In this document: one piece after another, positions 1 to 12,600 of the stretch
How the letters are laid out: each line of letters begins with the position of its first letter
Position numbering within the stretch: position 1 is the first letter of the stretch
Assembly (NCBI RefSeq): GCF_932526225.1
Contig: NC_064048.1
Coordinates: 9,996,188 to 10,060,187, forward strand
Source: Nematostella vectensis
Taxonomy: Eukaryota > Cnidaria > Anthozoa > Actiniaria > Edwardsiidae
Length of the DNA stretch: 64,000 nt
Direction: 5' to 3'
Notes under the pieces: generated by a model
Told to the model about the DNA's origin: nothing
The model's database searches: none
The model's input: the letters and a program-made list of their open reading frames with translations, nothing else
Translations under genes and position numbers: made by a program

Positions 1-90
1 ATTTTATTTTCCAAATTCACTGATAATATAGCAAAATCTTCCCTCAGTTAGACAATGAAATGAATGCTTTCCTTTTCGTATTTTTCTAGA

Positions 91-228
91 ATGACAAATT
101 GTCATCTCTGGGGACCCAGGGTGCGTGGAGATTGGGCACACAGAGAACGAGTGAGACAGCTTTCTTGCGCGCCCCTTGTGTGCCTGATCTCCGTGATGCC
201 CTGGGTCCCCCAGGATGACAAATTGTTG
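91..228. repeat. Foldback (MITE-like) element in a SEC31 intron
   Basis: The left arm (about 92-150) is an imperfect reverse complement of the right arm (about 173-226). Both share GACAAATTGTCATC, GGGGACCCAGGG and GGCACACA in inverted order. There is no open reading frame. This looks like a non-autonomous inverted-repeat element upstream of the first SEC31 exon in the window. Confidence 0.7.
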
Positions 229-386
229 GCTGCCCGAGACATTGTTCTCACCTTTATCATTAAACAATATGTTTCCCACAGCAGTTAAATTCTGGGGGGC
301 ATCATTGTGCCACATCGCTGTGCCACATCATTGACTTTTTCTATGTTTATATTGTATTGTGTGCTTATATTCTTGTTTTCTTGCAG

Positions 387-3300
387 AAATCGGCATTCCA
401 GCCACCTGCGGCCCAACAGCCTGCCTTCCAGCCACCTTCACCTCAGCCAACCCAGTTCTACAACCCTGCCTCCTACCAACCAAGTGCTCCCTCCTCCATG
501 CCAGCTCCAGTGCCCCTCCAGCCCTACAACACACCCATGCCACCCATCAGCAGCACCCCATACCAAGCCCCGCCCACTCAGCCACCTACTACCTTGACAA
601 CACCCTCCTGGTCCCAGCCTGCTCCTGTACCAAGCATGTACCAGCCTCAACCTCCAGGCATTATGCAGCCTCCCACGAGTATCCCCCCTTCACAGCCAAT
701 GGCACCACCCTCGTTCCCACCCAGCAGTATGGGTGGGTTCCCCCCTAGTTCCCAGCCTTCTATGTACAATCCAGGGCAGGTGCAGCCAGGTTACCCTGGG
801 GCCATGACTCCTGGAGCACCACCTCCTGGAGTGCCCTCACCTACAGGCCCCCCGCCATCTGGTCCCCCACCAACAGGGCCACCTGCAGGTGATGACTTAA
901 TTAATCACTTATGTCCCATTCCAAACACTACTTCATTCAGTCATGCAAAATGCAGGCATGAGTTTGTAAAACATGTTTTTCCTTTTTAATAAAGAGGGAA
1001 CAAATGATTTCACATAAAAGTTTTTTTTTAGAATTTTACAGATAGTAAGTAAATTTTACATGGATAAGTAACTAGTTGGCTTGTAAAAAGGAGATTTGTG
1101 AAATGTTTTTATTATCATAAATCAGAGGTGCGCTGTGCGCTTTGTAAGCTCTGCTGTTTATTTATTTATTTTATTCTATTTGTGTCTCAGGGGGTTCATG
1201 GAGCAATACTCACATGATGCCCAAGAGAAAGCCACAACAGGTGAGGCTAACCTGGAAGGGATGTGGGTATGGAGCATTTTCTATATTTATATATACTATA
1301 TATTGATCGCTCTAACTGTCATCAGATGGGGATCCTGAGTATTTGTCACAGTTTATGAGGATATGCATCTGTTTGGATTTAACCTTGTTAGTGATGTCTA
1401 ATCTTAAGCATATTCCTTCCCAGCCTTCTGACTACACTCCACCTCCACCCATCACCGCACCAATAGCCGGCGGACAAGAGCAGCCATCTCAGCACATGAA
1501 TGGTGAGAGGCCAGTAAGAAAAACCATGTGACGCACGCTACCGTGACCACCTTGACAAGTTTGGGAAATAAGCTTATAAGAATGAGAGAAACATTTATTT
1601 GAGAGATATACATACTTGACTAGCAAATCAGTGTGTCAATTGAAATGTTACAGTGCGCATTAAAACATGAAAGAATCCTGCTCACTAAGAAAATATATGT
1701 CAATCGAAACTGTGGTTTTCGCATGTTAATTGGCAAAGGTAGGGCTCATTGCACTATAAGGATGTTGGTTTGAAACTACTTCAGCAATCTGTTTGGAAGA
1801 ACCAGTCGCGATCTAATTGTTTATGTTGTTGATTAAAAGTACCCCAAATGGACTAGCCAACATGAATTGATGCCCTTGTTTGACAATGTTTTAAGCAGAT
1901 GCATAAGATACGATTGTATTGATCAGACATACAGGTATTTTAAAGCGCCCAGTTTCAAATACATCCATATGGCATCATCATCATCATTAATAATCATCTT
2001 CTAAATTTCAGGTACATATAACCAAGGGCCAAATGTCCCCCCTGGATCTAACATGGGTAATATGATGCCTCAGGGGGGTCCACCTGGTGCACCACCAAGC
2101 TTTGGTCCTTCACAATCACTGCAGACCCAGGTATACAATGAATGCGAGAGCGGTGGTAGCCCCTCCCCCTTGTCATGTGACTCCCTGTTGCCACTCCCCT
2201 ACAGGACAGTTACCACGGCAACATGGGTTATACAACAGCCTGGCCAGTACTATTCTAATGATATGGACTGGCACAAGAATAAGTGCTTCTAACCTGGACT
2301 CGGAAATATCATTAGAGAATCTTTGAATTTAGCCTGTGCAGTAAGCGATCCTTTGGCTTTCACGCCAGGTTTTGGAAACCTTCAAAGGTTCTGGAAACCT
2401 TCTTTTTCATTTTAGCCTACTGTATAATAAAGCGGGGAATAGAAAAGTCTAAACCATCCTCCCCTATGAACTGAAGTATGGTTACACTGTTGCTTTAGAG
2501 ATTGAACTCAAGAAAAGGAATGCTTGAAACTCACATCGCTTCACTTGTTGTGAACTTCAAAATTGTCATAAATTGTTTAAATACTTTAAACTTTAGTAAT
2601 TTTGACCTTGAATTAAACTAGTTAGATAAGTAATTATGACATTTATTGTAGTTGTTTGAATGCATGATTAAAGCACTTACTAAACCATCCTACATATCCA
2701 CCGCATAATTAACCCATCTTCCTGAGTGAAAGTAATATTGGGGAACCTCATGCTTGAGCTAGGAAAAATTGAAAAATAATATAAGATGCGATGTGATATC
2801 TTGTATACTTTATCCAAGTGTAGTAAAAAGAAAGAAACCAATTTGACATGAAATTGTTTACTGAATATCTAATTGAATTACTCTCTGCTATTTCAAGGTT
2901 ATAGTCAATGAGCAGCCTGTGCCGATATCTAAAATTACAACTCTCAACGTTTAACTTATATGTTCCATTTGTCTAAGTTTTCAAAGGTGTTTAATAAACA
3001 TGGATATTTTTTTAGTTCTTCCGCATGATTGTGAGATTTTTTGAAATTTTCGAAATCGCTCCTTATCCACCCAAGTGCCCCTATAACTTGTTGTACGCAG
3101 AAGGTGTTTGCCATCAATACACCGAATCACTTACACGGTGCACATGCATATCCATTCATTTGTCATATTCATTTATGTAGATAAGACCATGTAACCCAAT
3201 GCTTAACAATAAACACTCTTGTTTAACCTGGCTTTGGCCCTAGGTTTGGTCTCTAAAATTATAATTTTATTCATAAACCCATCCTTATTGTTTACGTTGT

Positions 3301-6277
3301 GTCGAAAATTGAATCATGGATCATATTGGTCATGGAACATTATGGACAAAGATAGCATGCCTTCCTTCATCACTACTCCTTTATCACATGCGTGCTGTGG
3401 AGAATTGAGTAATGGATCAAAAATAAAGATGGCATGTCATTTATCTCACCACCTATATCACATACATGATGTGGGTAATTGAGTCATGGATCAATTAACG
3501 TCTTGCATAACAGCATCGTAACATCATTGGCTCACCCCATTGGACCATTCCTGCTCGTATCACTTGCATGGTATGGAGAACTAAATCACAGGTCGGTCGC
3601 ACGTGTTGACCCCACCCATATCCCTCGTACGTGCATAAGGACACAGGAGAAGGTTTGATCCACTTGTTGTTATGGTTGTGGTGCTGGCGTACTGTGTTTA
3701 TTGTATATGTTACGATTTGAATATTGAGTCTGATAAAAAATATATATATTACCTCAGGCCTTTAATTCCATTTAGATTACCAAGTGTTAAAGTGTTTTTA
3801 AGCTTGTAAAATGTCGATTAACGCTTGAATTTTTAAATATTAAAATATTAACAGGATTAAACCTGAAAAGCGTCCATTTCTAAATCTGATATCCCATTTG
3901 GCTTGTCGAGTGTTAGACTGTTTCATGTCTAATGATTTTACTGTACGTTTTCCTTATAAGGAACAGGAAGTAATCAAGGAACCAATCCCAGCTGAGCATG
4001 CCGTGCTTCAAGAGACGTTTAATGGCCTCGTCCAGAAATGCAAAGTAACTGCTAACAACCCTGTAAGTACAATGGGAGCCTAGGTGGCGCAGTTGGCAGA
4101 GCGTCGCTCTGTAGTGCCTGTGCCTCTCACCACTGGGTTCTGGGTTCGATTCCCGGTTCCGACGTGAGTAGAGTTAGTTGGTCTTGCCTTTGCTCCGAGG
4201 GTTTTTCTCCGGGTTCTCCGGTTTTCATCCCTCCACAAAACCAACAATTTCGATCTTAGCTGTGATCCGTGGTCAGACATGAGTTGTATGCCGGCTGCCT
4301 GAGGCGCCTTCCTACGTGCCTTCAACTCGACCACGTCTGAATCTGCGCTCTCGTAATTCAGCTTCCCAGCTGCAATGAAAGTGATTAGCTACTCAAATTT
4401 ATTTTATTTTATTTTATTTATTTAATAAGCATACCGCCTCCCCTCCCGTGAACACGACCTATTAGTACTAGCAAATACCCATTTCAGAAGTGAATGAAAT
4501 CCTCTTTAATCACTGTGAATTTCAATCCATCCAACAACTAAAACAGCACACCAAGAGGAAACTAGATGAAGTATCCAAGCGACTTGAAGGGCTATACGAC
4601 AAGCTGCGCGAGCAAAAGGTGGGCGAAAGTCACTGTTATATAATAGCGATATGATGCATAGATCGTATCGTGACTGCATTATCGCATGACTCACTTGATG
4701 CTCTATTGTGATGTCATTGTAACTCACATTGTGTCAGCATAATGGCGCCTTGGTTTACATGAAACTCACATGGTACTTAACCATAATGGCGCCGTGACTC
4801 ACATGGTACTTTACCATAATGGCGCCGTGACTCACATGATACTTTGCCATTATTGCTCCGTGACCCGCATGATACTTTGCCATAACGGCACCGTGACTCA
4901 CATGATACTTTGCCATTATTGCGCCGTGACTCACATGATACTTTGCCATTATTGCGCCGTGACTCGCATGATACTTTGCCATAATGGCACCGTGACTCAC
5001 ATGATACTTTGCCATTATTGCGCCGTGACTCACATGATACTTTGCCATTATTGCGCCGTGACTAACATGATACTTTGCCATAATGGCACCGTGACTCACA
5101 TGATACTTTGCCATTATTGCGCCGTGACTCACATGATACTTTGCCATAATGGCACCGTGGTTTACATGATACTCAAATGGTACTTTAACATAATGGCGCC
5201 GTAGTTTACATGATACTCACATGATACTTTATAACAATGGTGCCGTGGTTTACATGATACTCATATGATACTTAACCATAATTGCGCCGTGACTCCCATG
5301 ATGCATTGCTATAATGGCTCCGTAAAAAACTTGTTGCTTGATTAATAGTATCGCATGGCAATCCCACACTATCCCTCTTACCTTACTGATTAATGCTTGT
5401 TTGATCCTCCCACAGCTCTCCAAGCCGATCTTGCAAGGTCTTCACGAGATAGCTTACGGTATGTCTCCCCTTTGATCGATCATCCATTTTTTACCGTCCC
5501 ACTCGACCCTAATGATACTTAATGAAAAATTAACGGGAAGGAAATTTTAAAAGAAATAAGTGGAAGCTTAAATCCAGACATATATCTCTCTGATGAGAAT
5601 CCGTATAAGAACTAGGCAACCTAAGGACAATTGCATGCTGATATGTAAAAATGTCTAAGTTACTAGAAATTTGATTGGCCAAGACACACGTAACACGTGA
5701 AACAAAATGTTGCATAACATTCAAGTATTTTAAAAGTTTTTTTTTTAATGTATAAGTTAACTTTTCAGAAAATTTTTTGTTTATTTTCTTTCAAAATTAA
5801 GACAAGTAAAAACTCTTTTTCTTGCTTCTTTTGACCCCATAATATCACCAATAATTACATAAAGTTCCTGTGTGGGGAAAGCTATGATAAAGCTTTTTGC
5901 CACAGAACAATGGGACTTTCTCTAGTTATTGCATGGATAATTACTTTAAGGTTTTCTTTAATGTACGTTACTCTGTGTATCATAATTAAGTAAATATGTA
6001 ATTTACGATGCACATGAGCACTTATGATTTTATTAAAGGCTATTCCAGAAGGCAGTGCTTCAAAATCAATGCCTGTATCCGCGTGTGCGAAATTTAAGAG
6101 CCCTGATACTAACATTAGTTTGACCACCATCTGATTGCAGCTTGTCAAAGCACCGATTATCCACGTGGTCTGATGGCACACACGGGACTTATATCCAGCG
6201 GTAGCTTCTCTGAGATCAGCACTTTCATGCCTGGCCTCAAGTCGCTCATGCAGATCGCAACGCAACTTAGAGTTTAG
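387..6277 (+). CDS. SEC31: SEC31 COPII outer-coat protein, C-terminal exons (5' part outside window)
   Basis: Exons 387-888, 1191-1240, 1424-1502, 2012-2130, 3961-4062, 4547-4618, 5416-5458 and 6141-6277 (stop TAG 6275-6277) join in frame through AG/GT junctions. Sec31 pairs with Sec13 to form the outer cage of COPII vesicles leaving the endoplasmic reticulum. The first exon encodes the long Pro/Gln-rich linker. The next exons carry the short ITAPI motif that precedes the C-terminal domain in metazoan Sec31. The last four exons encode the alpha-helical C-terminal domain, with KRKLDEVSKRLEGLYDKL and SGSFSEISTFMPGLK matching the family end. The N-terminal WD40 propeller and the alpha-solenoid must lie upstream of the window. 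One intron has a SINE starting 12 nt after the donor, and another has a 33-bp minisatellite. Identity is confident from the C-terminal domain. The count of linker exons is less certain because a 14-codon exon at 2205-2246 may exist. Confidence 0.93.
2205..2246 (+). other. Possible small cassette exon of SEC31
   Basis: A strong pyrimidine tract ending CTACAG precedes 42 open bases that end at CCA followed by GTACTA. The stretch is 14 codons long and phase 0 on both sides, so it would fit between the exon ending at 2130 and the one starting at 3961 without changing frame. The 3' side is a weak donor. It could be an alternative linker exon or only intronic sequence. Confidence 0.3.
4075..4430 (+). 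mobile_element. tRNA-derived SINE
   Basis: The head carries pol III promoter boxes: A-box-like TGGCGCAGTTGG near 4085 and B-box GGTTCGATTCC at 4143-4153, spaced as in a tRNA. A body containing GGGTTTTTCTCCGGG follows, a segment resembling the conserved central domain known in some cnidarian and deuterostome SINEs (recalled, not searched). The end is a TTTTATTTTATTTATTTA tail. It lies in the SEC31 intron, 12 nt past the donor at 4063. Diverged relatives are at 12130-12260 and 28020-28200. Confidence 0.85.
4660..5335. repeat. 33-bp minisatellite in a SEC31 intron
   Basis: About 16 to 18 tandem copies of a 33-bp unit (core CGCCGTGACTCACATGATAC then TTTGCCATTATTG) fill most of the intron between 4618 and 5416, with decayed copies at both ends. 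Because 33 is a multiple of three and the unit lacks stops in some frames, long open frames of an 11-residue repeat appear on both strands. I treat these as artefacts of the repeat. Confidence 0.95.
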
Positions 6278-7100
6278 GTCAAAATAGGAATTCTCTTTAC
6301 TGGAGTAATATGTTCCCTGTTGTATGTTGAGGAGAATCTGAAGTCTACTAGGTATTTTCAATTTAATTTCAAAATGTGAATTCTCTTTACTGGAATATGT
6401 TCCCCATTGATGTGGTGGGGAGATTCTATATTTTATCAAGTCACTCTCATCTTAGTTATAGATTGAGGAATCAGTATCTCCAATTATTTTTTTCAAAATA
6501 CCCAGATAGTCGTGTTTACCTTTGAAATGAATTTGGATACCAAAATTGGTAGTCGACCCTGCGGGATCGAGTACTGACTTTTGGTGATCCAGTTTATTTT
6601 TTATATAGTTATCTGTGAAATTTCATTATTGATTGCCTCGGTTCACCCGTGAATGTAGATTACTAGTTGATTACAGAATGGTACTTTCTGTCGTAGTTAA
6701 TCAGTTGACTTGACTCTTTATCTTTATAAATCACCTACACAAATCTAAGGCTAGGGAATCCCCTAGGATATAACGCAGTAGACAGTCAAAAGCTTTAGAG
6801 AGACACTTTGTCATCACACGAATTCCCTTTTCATTTTGAGGAAGCCAGAACTTCTACATCAGTACTCGCCACCCCTAGAACAATTTCAAGACCATGATTA
6901 TTTTTTATGTGTGTACTTATAGGTACTTAGAGGTCAATTGCGTATGCATGTAAACCCTTCAAGAGGATGGTGATTTAAAGATGTTATAAAATTCTAACGG
7001 AAAACGAGACATCATGAGATTTTGTCGTTTGTTTGGGATTTGAAGGATTTAAAAGCTTTTTAACAAATTAAGGAGATTTTTGAGCCCTGGCATTGTAAAG
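6278..7100. other. SEC31 3' UTR and downstream DNA with a ~93-bp duplication
   Basis: GAATTCTCTTTACTGG followed by an ATATGTTCCC block occurs near 6288 and again near 6381, a direct duplication just after the stop codon. The rest is AT-rich with no supported gene and no clear polyadenylation signal close to the stop. Confidence 0.5.
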
Positions 7101-8153
7101 TACAGTGGAACCTGGATTTTACGATAACCCCGATTTTACGATAACCCCGATTTTACGATAGCGTTCCGTTCTCCCGGTGGGATTACAGTGTAATGTATAA
7201 GAAATCGCCTCGATCTTACGATATTCTCGATTTTACAATACAAATCCGTTCTCCCAATCGTAATTCTGACCTCCATACAATGATATTACTGATTCTGTCT
7301 ACCAACATAGAGGGTAAAGCTCAAGACACCACACATGTAAAGTACAGTTAATTCCCTTGATTTGCACTGCGCACCCCTTCTGCGCATAGTGGCGTGCGCT
7401 GTTTGTTCGAATTTTCCGGTATTAAGTGTGCGCGCGCGCCACAGTTGTACAAGAAAACAAAGCAAAAGGCGCGCGTTTTTTACTTAAAATCGCTTTGACA
7501 AAAAAACGAAGTCGGTTACCCCCATGTATTATTTGCTCAAATAGTTTACCGTATAAATAGTGGCAAAAACAGTGTCTTTTAGTGCGATCTCTTAAAATGT
7601 GATTTGTTTTGAACGTTTGCTACTACGGGTTTTTGTTTAGGAGATCGGATTTTGGCAGCTCGACAAATAGAACTTAATTTTCTAAAGACTATAGGCACTA
7701 CTTTTGAAAATTTAGAGTTGTCAATTTTCCTCGCACGATCAGTATAAACGCGTCAAAATTACGCCCTTCTGTTTTGAAAACGAGGTCGGTTACCCCCAAT
7801 TTTTTTTTTGAAAGCCCTTAACTTCAATATTGTTTATTCCAAGTTTTAAAAAAAATCGGGGTTGTAGAACTATTTCAAGGGAATTACCTTAATCGATTTT
7901 TTGATTTGACAGATATTGTTTAATGCAGATTATAGTCTTACGTAGAGTAACTTTTACAGTCTTAAACGGAGTCCAGTTACAATATTATTAACTTGTGAAA
8001 GCTGATAATTAACCCTACCTCGCCACAACGATATTTTCAGTGGATTTTTCTTTATATCGTAAAATCCAGGACCACTTTGTAACGATACCTCCATTTTACG
8101 ATACATTTTTTTTTCTCCCCCGGGCCATATCGTAGAATCCAGGTTCCACTGTA
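7101..8153. mobile_element. Non-autonomous pogo/Tigger-like DNA transposon with TA target duplication
   Basis: The left terminus CAGTGGAACCTGGATTTTAC at 7103 is an inverted match to the right terminus ending at 8151 (GGTTCCACTG). Both are flanked by TA, at 7101-7102 and 8152-8153. Extra sub-terminal copies of GATTTTACGATA lie inside each end. The 1.05-kb interior has no transposase frame. CAGTGGAACC-type ends with TA duplications are typical of Tc1/mariner-pogo elements. Confidence 0.8.
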
Positions 8154-8427
8154 ATAAATGGAGTCTAGAAGTTTGCTAAAAATGCAAATATCAGCATACA
8201 CGAATGCTCGATGATCTAGCGTACTTTGCGGACGCTGGTTCCTTGAGCATGGCATACACCCAGCTATTTTGAAAAACATCGCCCACTCTGTCCCGCCCTT
8301 TAGGCGCGCTGCCAAAGTATCACAGCAAGGTTAAGCACGCCAGAAGAGAATCCAGGGAACACATCGCAGAAGAAATGGGTACTCTCTTTTCTTCAACGGA
8401 CACTGAGCGAGCCTGGGTACGAGGCGG

Positions 8428-8790
8428 AACGTGTGTGTAGCGTTGCAGAATGGTCCTCGTTGCAGAAGTGTCTAACCAATCAGATTTTCTCAGCTATATT
8501 ATTAACAAACGACCGTTCTGCCATACCAAACTCGATCCCAGGGAAGAAGAGGGAAGACTGTTCTGCCACTAGATCCCAGTGTCACACGTGTGGTATTCTA
8601 ACAAGGTCTATGATTGGACACATGTAGTTCTATCTGATTGGTTAGACACCTTAACCACAAGGACAGTTCTGCAACGGTACATGTGTGTGCCGGTCCATTC
8701 TCGTTCCCAAAGCTCCTCCGCTGTTGTGTGTCGGGAAACATGACCGAGGAGCTCTGGGGACGAGAATGTGTGCCGGTCGAATTTTCTACA
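8428..8790. repeat. Palindromic repeat cluster
   Basis: Sequence at 8428-8485 (containing GTTGCAGAA and GTCTAACCAATCAGAT) recurs inverted at 8632-8691. A second smaller palindrome follows at about 8692-8785, where ATTCTCGTTCCC and CTCCTCC are mirrored by GAGGAGCTCTGGGGACGAGAAT. No coding potential was seen, so this is likely a set of nested foldback elements. Confidence 0.7.
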
Positions 8791-8916
8791 GCTGAAAAAG
8801 TCAGAGATTGGAGGTTCCAATTACTTCGATTTTCAGCTGCGAGCTCTTGTCAATAACTTTCAATTGCTTAACCGCTTTTTGGCTTACATCAACTGACGAA
8901 TTCCATTTGGTGCCGT

Positions 8917-8990
8917 TTGATTGGTCAGTACCTCACAGAGAGGTTCGTGATTGGTCAGTACTTCACAGAGAGGTTCGTGATTGGACTAGC
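8917..8990. repeat. 31-bp tandem duplication
   Basis: GATTGGTCAGTACCTCACAG with AGAGGTTCGT is repeated head to tail starting near 8918 and 8949, with a third partial GATTGG start. Confidence 0.75.
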
Positions 8991-9619
8991 CAGAGAAAAT
9001 TCGCAGAATATCGATAACCGCACATAAAAAATAGTAAAATAATCGATACGGCTGTAGAAAATAACTTTATTGAAATTCCATAGTATAATTTTTATCTTTA
9101 GAAAGCCTTGTTAATCTGACATAACGACAAAAGCAAGAGACCATCATGGTCTCTTGGCCAAAAGTCAATTGATAGATTCCCTCAAAAATTCTCTTCCGTT
9201 TCAACCGCCCCCATCCCAGTATGGTTTGGTCAATTTGGATGCGTTTCTCCCATTTCTCGCCTCTCGAATAACTCCCTTTTAATCTGCCCGGTCCCAGGCA
9301 TTTTTAGTCAGTTTCCTGACCTTGGAGATAAACCATGAGATGGTCTGGAACGAGCTCTTCTTTGAAGTTATGACATTTGTCATCCACAGGTAGTCCGATC
9401 AGAAACCGGGCAAAAACGCCTGGGCTAGGCTGCCTTTGAGTGACTTTTGAATAATATGGAAGCGTATATTATTGAAGCACTCCTCGTTTCTCATATTAAA
9501 TCCCTCCAGCCCAGTTCGTGGGGCAAAATTGAAGTGCCTCTTGGACAACATGGGGTGCGTATCTCCCATTTGTTGCTATCTGAGCCACTACCGTACCACG
9601 GTCTTGTTGCCAGTGAAGT

Positions 9620-12600
9620 TCAAAGTTGAGGGATCTGATCTCGTACGAGGGCAATGTGAGTACTGATATGGAGAGGGTAGGACGCTTTGGTGAGATCCAC
9701 TTGGAGTATCTACAACAAAATGAAAAGCTCAGTATTTGAAAGCCCAAATTAAAGAATGTCGATCTACCACTCCTTTATTATTGTTCACAATTGAAAATCC
9801 GTTGATTAATTTGAACTGTTACTAGCACCACAGCATCATCACCACCTACCTGCACTTCTTCATCCAATCCAAGCGTTACATATTGCTGACCAGAACTCCC
9901 AAAATACGACTCCGCCTGTCCCTCTCCTGCCCTGCTCTGTGGCCCCTCTGCCTTGCTCTGTGATGGTGGAAACGCCGCCACGTCTACACGGATGACAAAA
10001 CTATGTTGCTGTTGCACGCAGACCACTCCATGTGTTGGATGGATGTATGTGTTGCGGCGAAGACTGATCTTTCCCGTGACATTGTTGTAAAGGATGATGA
10101 TGTCCAGGCCATACAGGAACCCAGTCCACCTCCAGCAGTACTGCGAACAAATGAAGGCTTAGCTACAATACATGACCTACAATCCCAGCCTAGCTCCATG
10201 CGATTTCCTGAACTGCGAGGCAGCGTGGTGCCTGGAATAAGCTCACACATGATTTCTTCCTGTGACGTCACAACTCTTACTTATCACAGGAAGCCCGATC
10301 ACAAACTAGGGTAAGATTGCTTGGGACTTGGTTGCTATATGCTAGACAAAACATGCTGTCGCAACTATCAACAGAGTCGGCTAGTATCAATGTAAAAAAA
10401 AAAAAAAACACAGTGAACAACCATCCAAGTCACGCCTTCCCCTCCTCCCCCTCCTCTCCCCCTTCTTCTTTTCTCTTCCATCTCTCAACTCCATGCTAAG
10501 TTACACATACACGAGTGTTTCTCTCCAGGATTCGCCCATATCTCTGAGCGATCAAGTTGAACTTGTCAACGGTCATCTCTGTTGAAGGTCCCGTATCTAA
10601 GTTTTGGTAGACTGTGAGCATGCGAGTCCATTGGGCCTTGTACAGCGGATGCAACCAATCTACAATAAAGAAAACAATGGCTCTTAATACACCTCAATAC
10701 ACACAGCTTTGCTGAGCAAAGCTGTCAACTCGCCCGCTTTAGAAGGGTGTCACAAGATTTTGGACCTCATCACCTAAGCCTAATTTTTGTGAGAATGTTT
10801 ATGGCTTTTTTCACATATTAACTGTATTTCACCCGATTTCACACGATTTCTGTCCAAGTTGGGTTGACAGCTATGGCTGAGCCCCCCGCCCCCTTCCCTT
10901 GTTGAGGCCATGGATTCGCTAGAAAGGGAAAAAGAAGAGAAGAAAGAAAAACATACCCTGGGGAAGCACATTGTCATTCTCTAATAGCTGTACCGATCTC
11001 GCGTCATTGATCACGTGTTCCAGCCGCACTGCCCTAAATCAAACAATCAATAAAGAACTCTCTCTGGTACTTCTAGCTTGCCACATGTGGCGCACTTATT
11101 GAAGATACCTAGAACATGCGAAAGACAATCAACCATTCATTGATTGCAAACATTGAGGGTACGCAATTCAAACCAGTACAATGCACCTTATCCCCCTTCC
11201 TCAGAATGAAAGAAAGCCATCAGAAACATAAATTAATAGATGTAGATGTTGTAGGTTTTTTATTATTGGTACCATATATCTTTTGTTACATAGGTTGTTT
11301 CAACCAATAAATTTCTGTATTTCGTATTTTCTTTCCTTGTACACATATACAAAAAATGTGCTTTGCAACAGCCTTTTGTACCTTTTTTTGGTGGGTTTAA
11401 GAGTAAATAAAGAAGCTGTTCCTTGTTATGGAATCTAATATTGTCTTTTTTCAGAAAATTTCTTTCCTAAGGTTATCATAAATGGGACACCTCAGTAGGA
11501 AGTGCCACTCGTCTTCTGTTTCGTTTAAGTAACATTGCAGGCAGAGTCTTTCCTCCGGGCTGCGGTATAGTCTGGAGTACCGTCCAGCCTCTATGGCCTG
11601 CTATGGCATTCTATGATATATTAAACCCAAGGAAGTGATTTGGACTCAATAGCAGGTTGTTGTAGTACCTGAATGCAGGGACAAATGGCTTGCCTTCATC
11701 ACTTTCCAGCAGGGACGTATCAGTCAGCTGGTTTCTCTGCTGTAGGAATCCTGTCGCTACCCCTCTAAGGTCCTTTCGCTGACCCTCCCAAGAGGGGTGG
11801 AGCTTAATGTAGGTCCACATTACAAGGAGAGTGTACAAGTCAACTTCAATCTGCATGACGAACAGGTTGGGGGATTTGATAACTTGTTCCATCAGATCGA
11901 TGCTGTAGTAGAACAGATAATCAAACTCAGGTTAATGAGGGTTCCGCTCTATTTTATCATTACACAGTACTTTTGGGCATATCAAAAGGTGGTACTACAC
12001 AAAGTTGATTACACTACCCTTGGAAGTGCAGCTGTCAAAAGTGTTGCTCTGTATTGCCTTGGCCTCTCAGCACTGAGCTGAAGGTTCCATTCACAGTTCA
12101 AAGGTAAGTTTAAAAAGCTGGTTCTCACCTTTTGCTCAGAAGGTTTTATTCTATGGGCTCTTAATGTAGGTTTCCCTCTTCTCCTCAAAAAGCAACAATT
12201 GTGATCTAAGCTGAGTTCTGTGGTAAGACATAGCTTTTTTAAGTTATCTTATTTCTTCGACTCAACTATGTTGTAGCAGTACACCTCTCATAAAGTGAGG
12301 GCAATAAGGGTGAGTAGCTTCCCATTATATCTATTTTAGTTATCAGTAGCCTTACCTCATGTTCTGTAGTAGTTGCACTGTCCATGACGAGCAAATGCGT
12401 CTCTCGAACCACTGCATACATCTCTTCTCTACTGCCAACTCTCCGTACACTTGTGCTGCAGCATAGTATGCGCATACAGTGCTGGCGTTGATTGTCTCAA
12501 GCATTGCATCACAACACTGCATATTCAGACTGTCCTATTGAATAACATTAAGATGTGCACGGTTATGTCAACCTGTTTCTGATAGTCAAACAAACAAAAT

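Noticed and set aside
4075-4160. tRNA gene
   Set aside because: A and B boxes are present, but the acceptor and other stems do not pair and the unit continues into a SINE body and tail.
4755-5204. Repeat proteins on both strands
   Set aside because: The frames exist only because the intronic minisatellite period is a multiple of three.
10003-10314. Gene on the + strand
   Set aside because: It lies opposite GMCL1 exon 10, whose minus-strand reading matches the conserved GCL domain.
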